From contig NZ_JANUGV010000008.1 in assembly GCF_024753215.1 (NCBI RefSeq), positions 62,001 through 126,000 on the forward strand: a stretch of 64,000 bases of DNA, in the 5' to 3' direction. Below, one piece after another: positions 55,393-63,893 of this stretch; the first letter of the stretch is position 1; every line of letters begins with the position of its first letter. Made by a program: the position numbers and the translations under genes. The notes under the pieces were generated by a model. That model did no database searches. It was not told the DNA's origin and saw nothing but the letters and a program-made list of their open reading frames with translations. This DNA comes from Massilia solisilvae (GTDB lineage: Bacteria > Pseudomonadota > Gammaproteobacteria > Burkholderiales > Burkholderiaceae_D).

Positions 55393-57183
55393 ATGGGTCA
55401 GTACGTCGCGCCAATCCGGGACATGCAGTTTGTGCTGCATGAACTCCTCAACGTCACCGAGGAATTCAAGAACCTGCCGCGCTACCAGGAGATCGACGCC
55501 GACATCATCAACCAGGTGCTGGAAGAGGGCGCGAAGTTCACGCAGGAGGTGCTGTTCCCGCTGAACCACAGCGGCGACCGCGAAGGCTGCCACTACGACA
55601 AGGAGACCAAGACGGTCACCACGCCGAAGGGTTTCAAGCAAGCGTATAAACAGTATGTCGAAGGCGGCTGGGCCGCGCTGGCGTGCGATGCCGAGTACGG
55701 CGGCCAGGGCCTGCCGGTCTCGCTGAACAACTCGTTCTACGAGATGCTCAACTCGTCCAACCAGGCATGGTCGATGTACCCGGGCCTGTCGCACGGCGCC
55801 TACGAGTGCCTGAAGGAGCATGGCACCGATGAGCAGAAAACCGTGTACCTGCCCAAGCTGGCATCGGGCGAGTGGACCGGCACCATGTGCCTGACCGAAG
55901 CACACTGCGGCACCGACCTGGGCCTGTTGCGCTCCAAGGCCGAGCCGCAGGGGGACGGCTCCTACAGCATCACCGGATCCAAGATCTTCATCTCGGCCGG
56001 CGAGCATGACATGTCCGCCAACATCATCCACCTGGTGCTGGCGCGCCTGCCGGACGCACCCACCGGGTCGAAGGGCATCTCGCTGTTCCTGGTGCCCAAG
56101 TTCCTTCCGGACGCGAGCGGCAATCCGGGCGAGCGCAACGCCATCGCCTGCGGTGCGATCGAAGAGAAGATGGGCATCCACGGCAACGCCACCTGCCAGA
56201 TGAACCTGGACGGCGCCAAAGGCTGGCTGATCGGCCAGCCGAACAAGGGCCTGAACGCGATGTTCGTGTTCATGAACGCGGCGCGCCTGGGCGTGGGTAT
56301 GCAGGGCCTGGGCCTGACCGAAGTGGCCTACCAGAACGCGCTGGTGTACGCCAAGGACCGCATCCAGATGCGCAGCCTGTCCGGCCCCAAGGCGCCGGAC
56401 CGCCCGGCCGACCCGATCATCGTGCACCCGGACGTGCGCCGCATGCTGCTGACCGCCAAGGCCTATGCCGAAGGCGCGCGCGCGTTCACCTCGTACGTGG
56501 CGCTGCAGATCGACCGCGAACTGAATCACCCGGACGAAGAAGTGCGCAAGGAAGCAGCCGACGAGGTTGCGCTCCTGACCCCGATCGTCAAGGCCTTCCT
56601 GACCGATAACGCCTGGATCTCGACCTCCGAGGCACTGCAGGTGTACGGCGGCCACGGCTACATCGCCGAGTGGGGCATGGAGCAGTACGTGCGCGATGCG
56701 CGCATCAACATGATCTACGAAGGCACCAACACCGTGCAGTCGCTCGACCTGTTGGGCCGCAAGATCCTGATGGACAACGGCGCCAAGCTGCGCAAGTTCG
56801 GCGAAAAGATCAAGTCCTTCGTCGAGGAGCATGGCCTGTCCGAGGAGATGAGCGAATTCGTCACCCCGCTGGGCGAGCTGGGCGACAAGGTCACCAAGCT
56901 GACCATGGAAATCGGCATGAAGGCCTTCCAGAACCAGGACGAGGTGGGCGCCGCCGCCGTGCCTTACCTGCGCGTGGCCGGCCACCTGGTGTTCAGCTAC
57001 TTCTTCGCGCAGATGGCGAAGATCGCGCTGGAGAAGAAAGATTCGGGCGACCGCTTCTACGAAGCCAAGCTCGCCACCGCGCGCTTCTACTTTGCGCGCC
57101 TGTACCCCGAGACCGCAATGCTGATCCGCCAGGCCCGTTCCGGCGCATCGAACCTGCTGGCGCTCGACGCAGAACTGTTCTAA
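55393..57183 (+). CDS. fadE: Acyl-CoA dehydrogenase (FadE/YusJ type)
   Basis: The FAD enzyme that makes the trans-2 double bond in fatty acid beta-oxidation. The 596 residues carry MCLTEAHCGTDLGLLRS (flavin region near 165-180), TGSKIFISAGEHDM, and the catalytic glutamate in MIYEGTNTVQSLDLLGRK (near 450). A C-terminal extension is present. Length and operon match Bacillus FadE (YusJ) more than E. coli FadE (814 residues). Good ribosome site CAGGAGAAC at 55381-55389. Confidence 0.93.
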   Translation: MGQYVAPIRDMQFVLHELLNVTEEFKNLPRYQEIDADIINQVLEEGAKFTQEVLFPLNHSGDREGCHYDKETKTVTTPKGFKQAYKQYVEGGWAALACDAEYGGQGLPVSLNNSFYEMLNSSNQAWSMYPGLSHGAYECLKEHGTDEQKTVYLPKLASGEWTGTMCLTEAHCGTDLGLLRSKAEPQGDGSYSITGSKIFISAGEHDMSANIIHLVLARLPDAPTGSKGISLFLVPKFLPDASGNPGERNAIACGAIEEKMGIHGNATCQMNLDGAKGWLIGQPNKGLNAMFVFMNAARLGVGMQGLGLTEVAYQNALVYAKDRIQMRSLSGPKAPDRPADPIIVHPDVRRMLLTAKAYAEGARAFTSYVALQIDRELNHPDEEVRKEAADEVALLTPIVKAFLTDNAWISTSEALQVYGGHGYIAEWGMEQYVRDARINMIYEGTNTVQSLDLLGRKILMDNGAKLRKFGEKIKSFVEEHGLSEEMSEFVTPLGELGDKVTKLTMEIGMKAFQNQDEVGAAAVPYLRVAGHLVFSYFFAQMAKIALEKKDSGDRFYEAKLATARFYFARLYPETAMLIRQARSGASNLLALDAELF

Positions 57184-57199
57184 CGAAAACGCGACCCAC

Positions 57200-57286
57200 C
57201 GTCGTCCCCGCGCAGGCGGGGACCCATAGACCGCCTCTGTGGCCTGCGTCCTATGGGTTCCCGCCTGCGCGGGAACGACGTCCACA
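57200..57286. repeat. Family B paired repeat inside the fad cluster
   Basis: CGTCGTCCCCGCGCAGGC with GGGGACCCATAG faces CTATGGGTTCCCGCC with TGCGCGGGAACGACG. Together the arms form an imperfect inverted repeat of about 85 bases between fadE and fadN. The hairpin could lower or stabilise parts of the shared mRNA. Confidence 0.8.
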
Positions 57287-57300
57287 CTGAGGAAATAAAA

Positions 57301-59697
57301 ATGTCTAATTTCATTGTCAAGAAAGTGGCCGTCTTGGGCGCCGGCGTGATGGGCGCGCAGATCGCCGCGCAGTGCGTCAACGCCAAGGTGCCTGTGGTGC
57401 TGTTCGACCTGCCCGCGAAGGAAGGCCAGAAAAACGGCATCGTCCAGCGCGCGATCGACAACCTGAAGAAGCTGAGCCCGGCCCCGCTGGGCAACAAGGA
57501 TGACGCCGACCTGATCCAGGCCGCCAACTACGAGGACAACCTCGACGTGCTGGCCGGCTGCGACCTGATCATCGAAGCGATCGCCGAGCGCATGGACTGG
57601 AAGCACGACCTGTACAAGAAGGTTGCGCCGCACATCGGCCCGAACGCGATCTTCGCCACCAACACCTCGGGCCTGTCGATCGAGAAGCTGTCCGAAGGCT
57701 TCGACGCCGAGCTGAAGGCGCGCTTCTGCGGCGTGCACTTCTTTAACCCGCCGCGCTACATGCACCTGGTCGAGCTGATCCCGACCGCAGCCACGCGCCC
57801 GGAGATCCTCGACCAGCTCGAGACCTTCCTGACCACCACCCTGGGCAAGGGCGTGGTGCGCGCCAAGGACACCCCGAACTTCATCGCCAACCGCGTCGGC
57901 ATCTTCGGCATGCTGGCCACGATGCACGAGGCCGAGAAGTTTGGCCTGACCGTGGACGTGGTGGACGACCTGACTGGCGCCAAGCTGGGCCGCGCCAAGT
58001 CGGGCACCTTCCGCACCGCCGACGTGGTGGGGTTGGACACGATGGGCCACGTCATCAAGACCATGCAGGACAACCTGGCCGATGACCCGTTCTTCAGCGT
58101 GTACAAGACGCCGGACGTGCTGGCCAAGCTGATCGAGAAGGGCGCGCTGGGCCAGAAATCGAAGGCCGGTTTCTACAAGAAGGTCGGCAAGGACATCATG
58201 CGCCTGGACTTCGCCAGTGGCGAATACGTGCCGGGCGGCGCCAAGGCGGCCGACATCGTGGGCCGCATCCTGAAGGAGAAGGACCCGGCCAAGAAGATGA
58301 AGGCCATGCGCGAATCGACCAACCCGCAGGCGCAATTCCTGTGGGCGATCTTCCGCGATGCCTTCCACTATATCGCCGTGCACCTGGAAAGCATTGCCGA
58401 CAACGCGCGCGACATCGACTTTGCGATGCGCTGGGGCTTTGGCTGGAGCACCGGCCCGTTCGAGACCTGGCAGGCGGCGGGCTGGAACACCATCGCCCAG
58501 TGGGTGAAGGAAGACATCGACGCGGGCAAGGCGCTGTGCAATGCGCCGCTGCCTGCCTGGGTGTTCGAAGCCCCGGTTGCCGAGAAAGGCGTCCACACGC
58601 CCGAAGGTTCGTACTCGCCGAGCCGCAAAACCTACGTGCCGCGCTCGAACCTGCCCGTGTACCAGCGCCAGGAATTCCGCGCGCCGGTGCTCGGTGGCGG
58701 CGGCAACGATCCGAAGACCTTCGGCACCACCGTGTTCGAGGATGACTCGGTACGCCTGTGGCACACCGGCGACGATGTGCTCATCTTCTCCAGCAAGACC
58801 AAGATGCACGTCATCGGCGACGGCGTCACCAAGGGCCTGAAGCGCGCGATCGCGGAAGCGGAGCAGAACTTCAAGGGCCTGGTGATCTGGCAGCCCGATT
58901 CGGCGGAAGGCGGCGCATTCTCGGCCGGCGCCGACCTGCAATCGGCCCTGCCGGCCTTCATGACCGGCGGCGCCAAAGCGATGGAACCGCTGGTGCGCGA
59001 GCTGCAGGACACCTTCATGTCGATGAAGTACGCGAACATTCCGGTGGTGGCAGCCGTGGCAGGCCTGGCGCTGGGCGGCGGCTGCGAGATGGTGCTGCAC
59101 GCGTCCAAGCGCGTCGTCGCGCTCGAGTCGTACATCGGCCTGGTCGAGGTGGGCGTGGGCCTGGTCCCGGCCGGCGGCGGCCTGAAGGAATGCGCGGTGC
59201 GCGCGGCCAATGAAGCCAAGGGCAACGACATCCTGCAGTTCCTGAAAAACGGTTTCACCAACGCCGCCATGGCCAACGTGTCCAAGTCGGCGCTGGAAGC
59301 CAAGGCAATGGGCTACCTGAAGGAAGACGACCTGATCGTCTTTAACATCTACGAGCTGCTGCACGTGGCCAAGACGACCGCGCGTTCGATGTTCGACGCC
59401 GGCTACCGCGCGCCGCTGCGCCGCCCGGTTCCGGTCACCGGCCGCTACGGCTGGGCGACGATTCGCGGTCAACTGGTCAACATGCGCGACGGCGGTTTCA
59501 TCTCGGCGTATGACTACCACCTTGGCGACACCATCGCCGAGATCGTGACCGGCGGCGACATCGATCAGGGCAGCTACGTGTCCGAGCAGTGGCTGCTCGA
59601 CATGGAGCGCCGCGCCTTCATCGCGCTGCTGTCCAATCCGAAGACCCAGGAACGCATCATGGGCATGATGCAGACCGGTAAACCGGTGCGCAACTGA
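57301..59697 (+). CDS. fadN: 3-Hydroxyacyl-CoA dehydrogenase/enoyl-CoA hydratase (FadN type)
   Basis: A bifunctional beta-oxidation enzyme of 798 residues. The NAD domain is at the N-terminus (VAVLGAGVMGAQIAAQCVN, near 9-27; CGVHFFNPPRYMHLVELIP), followed by the hydroxyacyl-CoA dehydrogenase C-domains, and then a crotonase domain at the C-terminus (AVAGLALGGGCEMVLHASK; GLVEVGVGLVPAGGG). This order is that of Bacillus FadN (YusL), the reverse of E. coli FadB. The frame opens at 57253 in the repeat, but ATG 57301 after GAGGAAATAAAA is preferred. Confidence 0.94.
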   Translation: MSNFIVKKVAVLGAGVMGAQIAAQCVNAKVPVVLFDLPAKEGQKNGIVQRAIDNLKKLSPAPLGNKDDADLIQAANYEDNLDVLAGCDLIIEAIAERMDWKHDLYKKVAPHIGPNAIFATNTSGLSIEKLSEGFDAELKARFCGVHFFNPPRYMHLVELIPTAATRPEILDQLETFLTTTLGKGVVRAKDTPNFIANRVGIFGMLATMHEAEKFGLTVDVVDDLTGAKLGRAKSGTFRTADVVGLDTMGHVIKTMQDNLADDPFFSVYKTPDVLAKLIEKGALGQKSKAGFYKKVGKDIMRLDFASGEYVPGGAKAADIVGRILKEKDPAKKMKAMRESTNPQAQFLWAIFRDAFHYIAVHLESIADNARDIDFAMRWGFGWSTGPFETWQAAGWNTIAQWVKEDIDAGKALCNAPLPAWVFEAPVAEKGVHTPEGSYSPSRKTYVPRSNLPVYQRQEFRAPVLGGGGNDPKTFGTTVFEDDSVRLWHTGDDVLIFSSKTKMHVIGDGVTKGLKRAIAEAEQNFKGLVIWQPDSAEGGAFSAGADLQSALPAFMTGGAKAMEPLVRELQDTFMSMKYANIPVVAAVAGLALGGGCEMVLHASKRVVALESYIGLVEVGVGLVPAGGGLKECAVRAANEAKGNDILQFLKNGFTNAAMANVSKSALEAKAMGYLKEDDLIVFNIYELLHVAKTTARSMFDAGYRAPLRRPVPVTGRYGWATIRGQLVNMRDGGFISAYDYHLGDTIAEIVTGGDIDQGSYVSEQWLLDMERRAFIALLSNPKTQERIMGMMQTGKPVRN

Positions 59698-59722
59698 CGC
59701 TGAACAGAACAGGACGACCAAC

Positions 59723-60919
59723 ATGAGCAAACAACTTCAAGACGCATACATCGTCGCAGCGACCCGTACCCCGATCGGCAAGGCGCCGCGCGGCGTGTTC
59801 AACAAGACCCGTCCGGACGACCTGCTGGTGGCCGCGATCCAGGGCGCACTGTCGCAGGTGCCGAACCTGGACCCGAACGTGATCGTCGACGCCATCGTCG
59901 GCTGCTCGTTCCCCGAGGCCGAGCAGGGCTTCAACGTGGCGCGCCAGGCCGTGGTGCTGGCCGGCCTGCCCAAGACCGTGGGCGGCGTCACCGTCAACCG
60001 TTACTGCGCATCGGGCATCACCGCGCTGGCGATGGCGGCCGACCGCATCCGCGTGGGCGAGGCCGACGTGCTGATCGCCGGCGGCGTGGAATCGATGTCG
60101 ATGGTGCCGATGATGGGACACCACCCGTCGATCAACATGCGCGTGTTCGAGGACGACAACGTGGGCCTGGCCTATGGCATGGGCCTGACCGCCGAGAAGG
60201 TGGCCGAGCAGTGGAAGGTGTCGCGCGAAGACCAGGACGCATTCGGCCTGGAGTCGCACCGCCGCGCCATCGCCGCGCAGCAGGCTGGGCTCTTCAAGGA
60301 CGAGATCACGCCGGTCGAAGTGGTGAACCGCAAGCCGGACCTGGCCAGCGGCGAGATCAAGATCAGCCGCCGCATGGTGGAGCTGGACGAAGGCCCGCGC
60401 GCCGACGCCAGCATGGAGTCGATGGCCAAGCTCAAGCCGGTGTTCGCGGCCAAGGGTTCGGTCACCGCGGCGACCTCGTCGCAGATGTCCGACGGCGCCG
60501 GCGCGCTGATCGTGGTGAGCGAGAAGATCCTCAAGGAGCACAACCTGACCCCGCTGGCGAAGTTCTCTTCGTTCGCGGTGCGCGGCGTGCCGCCGGAGAT
60601 CATGGGCATCGGTCCCAAGTTCGCGATTCCGGCGGCCTGCGCCGCGGCCGGCATCAGCCAGGACCAGCTTGACTGGATCGAGCTGAACGAAGCGTTTGCC
60701 GCGCAGGCGCTGGCCGTGATCCGCGACCTGGGGCTGGACACCAGCAAGGTCAACCCGATGGGCGGCGCGATCGCGCTGGGCCACCCGCTGGGCGCGACCG
60801 GCGCCATCCGCGCCGCGACCGTCGTGCACGCATTGCGCCGTAACAGCCTGAAGTACGGCATGGTGACGATGTGCGTGGGCGCGGGCATGGGCGCGGCTGG
60901 TATCATCGAGCGCGTCTGA
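59723..60919 (+). CDS. fadA: Acetyl-CoA C-acyltransferase (3-ketoacyl-CoA thiolase)
   Basis: The thiolase that ends each beta-oxidation cycle. The 398 residues have the nucleophile in VNRYCASGITALAMA (near Cys93), NEAFAAQAL, GHPLGATGA and the second cysteine in CVGAGMGAAGI. 25 bases after fadN, same strand. Confidence 0.95.
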   Translation: MSKQLQDAYIVAATRTPIGKAPRGVFNKTRPDDLLVAAIQGALSQVPNLDPNVIVDAIVGCSFPEAEQGFNVARQAVVLAGLPKTVGGVTVNRYCASGITALAMAADRIRVGEADVLIAGGVESMSMVPMMGHHPSINMRVFEDDNVGLAYGMGLTAEKVAEQWKVSREDQDAFGLESHRRAIAAQQAGLFKDEITPVEVVNRKPDLASGEIKISRRMVELDEGPRADASMESMAKLKPVFAAKGSVTAATSSQMSDGAGALIVVSEKILKEHNLTPLAKFSSFAVRGVPPEIMGIGPKFAIPAACAAAGISQDQLDWIELNEAFAAQALAVIRDLGLDTSKVNPMGGAIALGHPLGATGAIRAATVVHALRRNSLKYGMVTMCVGAGMGAAGIIERV

Positions 60920-60930
60920 TCAAGCTGTAG

Positions 60931-61003
60931 CGAACGCGTGGGCAGGAAGACCTGCCTACCCTACGATTCGGTAGGGTGGGCGGGTCTCCCGCCCACGCGT
61001 TCA
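60931..61003. repeat. Family A palindromic repeat (paired hairpins)
   Basis: CGAACGCGTGGGCAGG with CCTGCCTACCCTACG faces GGTAGGGTGGGCGGG with CCCGCCCACGCGTTC. It begins 12 bases after the fadA stop and separates fadA from the enoyl-CoA hydratase gene. Confidence 0.85.
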
Positions 61004-61032
61004 TTCAACCCATAAGAAATCGGAGACCCCGC

Positions 61033-61812
61033 ATGGAGATCTTGACCACCAAGGCCAACGGCATCCTGACCATTGAATTCAACCGCCCGGAGCGCAAGAA
61101 CGCGATCACCGGCGCCATGTACAAGACCGTGGCCGACGCGCTGCTGGACGGCGACCAGGACAGTGCGGTGCGCGCCGTGCTCATCACCGGCAAGCCGGAG
61201 ATCTTCACGGCCGGGAACGACCTGGACGACTTCCTCAACAACGTGAAGCCGGAAGACGGCTCGATGGGCATCGACCGGCCGGTGTTCCAGTTCATGCGCG
61301 CGCTGGCGGGCATGAACAAGCCGGTGGTGGCGGCCGTGTCGGGCGCGGCTGTGGGCATCGGCACCACCATGCTGATGCACTGCGACCTGGTGTACGCGGC
61401 CGACAACGCCAAGTTCTCGCTGCCGTTCTCGCAGCTGGGCCTTTGCCCGGAGTTCGCATCGTCGATACTGCTGCCGCAGCTGGCAGGCTACCCGCGCGCG
61501 GCCGAGAAGCTGCTGCTCGGCGAAGCGTTCGGGGTGCAGGAAGCGTTCGAGATGGGCCTGGTCACGCGCGTGCTGCCGGCCGGCGAGCTGGCCGCGTTCG
61601 TGCAGCAGCAGCTGGCCAAGCTGGTGGCGCTGCCGCCAGCCTCAATCCGCGCCACCAAGGCGCTGATGAAGCGGCCGCGCACTGATGCGATCAACGACAC
61701 CATGGCCGTCGAGAACAAGCAGTTCGGGGCAATGCTGCTGGGCGCCGAGGCGAAGGAAGCGTTCACCGCATTCTTCGAGAAGCGCAAGCCCGATTTTTCG
61801 AAGTTCGACTGA
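61033..61812 (+). CDS. Enoyl-CoA hydratase/isomerase family protein
   Basis: A 259-residue crotonase (MEILTTKANGILTIEFNRPE; TAGNDLDDF; AAVSGAAVGIGTTMLMHCDL; FSQLGLCPEFASSILLPQ). The usual catalytic Glu pair is not complete: the position before the oxyanion loop reads FSLPFSQLGLCPEF, which is closer to delta3-delta2-enoyl-CoA isomerases than to strict hydratases. It probably serves unsaturated fatty acids beside FadN. The frame opens at 60976 in the repeat; ATG 61033 after CGGAGACCC is preferred. Confidence 0.88.
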   Translation: MEILTTKANGILTIEFNRPERKNAITGAMYKTVADALLDGDQDSAVRAVLITGKPEIFTAGNDLDDFLNNVKPEDGSMGIDRPVFQFMRALAGMNKPVVAAVSGAAVGIGTTMLMHCDLVYAADNAKFSLPFSQLGLCPEFASSILLPQLAGYPRAAEKLLLGEAFGVQEAFEMGLVTRVLPAGELAAFVQQQLAKLVALPPASIRATKALMKRPRTDAINDTMAVENKQFGAMLLGAEAKEAFTAFFEKRKPDFSKFD

Positions 61813-61816
61813 ACGA

Positions 61817-61934
61817 GGTAGGGTGGGCAGGTCCTCCTGCCCACGCGTTCAGCGCACGCTTGTGTGGCCTGAACGCCTGCTCCGGAGTGCTTGCGTCGCC
61901 TGAACGCGTGGGCGGGAGACCCGCCCACCCTACG
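61817..61934. repeat. Family A palindromic repeat (paired hairpins)
   Basis: GGTAGGGTGGGCAGG with CCTGCCCACGCGTTCA faces TGAACGCGTGGGCGGG with CCCGCCCACCCTACG, separated by about 65 bases that contain a further TGAACGC word. It lies 4 bases after the hydratase stop, between convergent genes. Confidence 0.85.
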
Positions 61935-61945
61935 GGAGCTTCCGG

Positions 61946-62179
61946 TTACCTCTGGGGCGCGGTGGCGTGCAACCCGTCTTTGAAACCCTGCGTCGCGTCG
62001 GGCAGGGCCACCAACCACAGGTAGCTGCCGGCGGCCAGCGCGATCGCCAGGCCGAACAACCGTACGCGCAGCGCTTTGTTGCGGCCCTGCCGGGATGGGT
62101 CGGGCTCGCCGCACTTTGGACACGCGGTGGCCTTGGGTGAGACTTCGGAATCGCATTGCCTGCATGAGACGAGTGCCAT
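61946..62179 (-). CDS. Small zinc-ribbon membrane protein
   Basis: A 77-residue protein with an N-terminal zinc ribbon (CRQCDSEVSPKATACPKCGE) and one transmembrane helix (LFGLAIALAAGSYLWLVAL). GGAGAAC precedes the ATG. Such small ribbon-plus-helix proteins are common and of unknown function. Confidence 0.75.
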   Translation of the reverse strand: MALVSCRQCDSEVSPKATACPKCGEPDPSRQGRNKALRVRLFGLAIALAAGSYLWLVALPDATQGFKDGLHATAPQR

Positions 62180-62231
62180 GTTCTCCTCCTTTTAATTGTC
62201 GTTTCATCATATTTCGGGATCAGCCAACCCG

Positions 62232-62975
62232 TCAATACGCATGCCCGTCCGATGCTGACGAACTGGCAGGGCACAAGGCGCCTCGCATTTTGCCGGTGGG
62301 GCCGGACAGGCGCTCGGTCCAGTCTTCGGTCTGACCGCTCGCCAGGCGGCGCGCGAAAAGGTCGCGCCAATTCGAGGGCAGCGCGGCAAGCCCGGGCAGC
62401 TCGACGAGCACCTGCGAAGGAGTATCCCTGTCGTAGAGCGCAGCGATGATGCGCGACAGTGGCCAGGCTGGATGCGCCCGCTCCAGCAACACCAGCGCAT
62501 CCCCTGGGGCCACCCAGCCCGGCGCGAGCACACGGTAGTACCAGCCGGTCCGCCCGCTGCGCTGGACCAGCGCGGCCATCGCAGGTTCGGCGAACCGCAG
62601 GTTCAGCTTCCAGCAGGGCTGGCGCGACTGCGATACCTGTACGATGGCCTGGCCCAGGGCCAGCACGTCGCCGATGCACAGGTCCGCTTCGGTGCACCCG
62701 ATGGTGGACAGGTTTTCCCCGAAGGCGCCGGCCCGCGCCAGCGATGCGCGCATCCCGATGCGCTTGATCCACCACGTGTAATGCTCCAGTGCGTAGTGGT
62801 GCAGCGCTTTCGCGGGGCCGCCGTGGCGCCGGGTGTCGGCCTGGGCATCACCTTCCAGACCGCTGCGGCCAAGCCAGCAGGGCGCTTGAAGCGCGTGCTT
62901 GGCGATGCCACTGGCAGCAACGGCCCCCAGCGGCGCCACGGGACCAGCCAGCAGGCTTGAAACCGTCCAGCGCAT
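62232..62975 (-). CDS. MOSC-domain protein, YiiM-like
   Basis: A 247-residue protein with a MOSC domain and a C-terminal 3-alpha domain. The family blocks are GLEGDAQADTRRHGGPAKAL, GAFGENLSTIG and the molybdenum-binding cysteine in QSRQPCWKLNLRF. YiiM detoxifies N-hydroxylated base analogues such as 6-hydroxylaminopurine. It begins 10 bases after the DapA-family gene on the same strand, so they are likely co-transcribed, although no shared pathway is obvious. Confidence 0.85.
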   Translation of the reverse strand: MRWTVSSLLAGPVAPLGAVAASGIAKHALQAPCWLGRSGLEGDAQADTRRHGGPAKALHHYALEHYTWWIKRIGMRASLARAGAFGENLSTIGCTEADLCIGDVLALGQAIVQVSQSRQPCWKLNLRFAEPAMAALVQRSGRTGWYYRVLAPGWVAPGDALVLLERAHPAWPLSRIIAALYDRDTPSQVLVELPGLAALPSNWRDLFARRLASGQTEDWTERLSGPTGKMRGALCPASSSASDGHAY

Positions 62976-62985
62976 CGCGGTCCGG

Positions 62986-63870
62986 TCAGCCGCGGAGGTC
63001 GGCCAGGATGGTGGCCAGCTCCGCCGTCTGCATGTCGCCCAGCGGCTGCAGCGGCGCGCGCGGTGCGCCGGCGTCGAAGTCGAGCAGCTTCAGGCCTGCC
63101 TTGACGGTGGTGGGCAAGCCGCCGTTGACGATGAACTGCAGCAGCGGCAGCTGGCGATAGAACAGCTGTCGCGCGCGTGGCAGGTCGTTGGCCTGCATCG
63201 CCTCGTACAAGGCCAGCGGCAGCTCGGCGTTCAGGTTCGGGGCGGCGGTGCACCAGCCCGTGGCGCCCGCGGCCAGCGCGGCCAGCGCGAGCGGGTTGCT
63301 GCCGTTGTAGAACGGGATGGCGTCGTCGGTCAGCTGCGCCAGCCGGTGCATGCGCTGCACGTCCCCCGTGCTCTCCTTGACCATGGTGACGTTCGGGACC
63401 GTGCGGCAGATGCGGGCGATCAGTTCCGGCGACATGTCCACGCCGCTGGTGGCCGGGTTGTTGTACAACATGATCGGAATCGAGATCGCTTCGGCGATGC
63501 GCGCGTAGTGGCCGAGGATCTCGGCCTCGTTCAGCTTCCAGTACGAGACCGGCAGCACCATGACCGCATCCGCGCCGGCCTTCTCGGCAAAGCGCGCGCG
63601 GCGGATGGCGTTATCGGTGGTCAGGTCGGAAATGCCCACCACGACGGGCACGCGCTGGCGCACCGCGCGAATCGCGGTGTCGGCCACGCAGTCCCACTCG
63701 TGGTCCGACAGGTAGGCGCTTTCGCCCGTGCTGCCCAGCGGGGCGATGGCATGCACGCCGCTGGCAACGAGGCGCTCGACCAGCGCTTCCAGTGCCGGCG
63801 CATCCACCTCATTGTTGTGGGTGAACGGCGTGACGGGATAGGCGATGATCCCTTTGAATTGTTTGGTCAT
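62986..63870 (-). CDS. Dihydrodipicolinate synthase (DapA)-family aldolase/lyase
   Basis: A 294-residue class I aldolase barrel with GSTGESAYLSDHEW, the Schiff-base lysine in VTMVKESTGD and MLYNNPATSGVDMS. The family includes lysine biosynthetic DapA and several sugar-acid and hydroxyproline enzymes. FYNGSNPLALAALAAGATGW and the absence of the lysine operon suggest a catabolic member. The start MTKQFKGI at 63870 has AAAGGAACA upstream; the open frame to 63897 is not needed. Substrate not determinable. Confidence 0.85.
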   Translation of the reverse strand: MTKQFKGIIAYPVTPFTHNNEVDAPALEALVERLVASGVHAIAPLGSTGESAYLSDHEWDCVADTAIRAVRQRVPVVVGISDLTTDNAIRRARFAEKAGADAVMVLPVSYWKLNEAEILGHYARIAEAISIPIMLYNNPATSGVDMSPELIARICRTVPNVTMVKESTGDVQRMHRLAQLTDDAIPFYNGSNPLALAALAAGATGWCTAAPNLNAELPLALYEAMQANDLPRARQLFYRQLPLLQFIVNGGLPTTVKAGLKLLDFDAGAPRAPLQPLGDMQTAELATILADLRG

Positions 63871-63893
63871 GATTGTTCCTTTGTCGTGTGTGC

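Noticed and set aside
55165..59730. Minus-strand open frame of 1521 codons across fadE and fadN
   Set aside because: Antisense shadow of two well-supported genes, low-complexity product, no ribosome site or domain.
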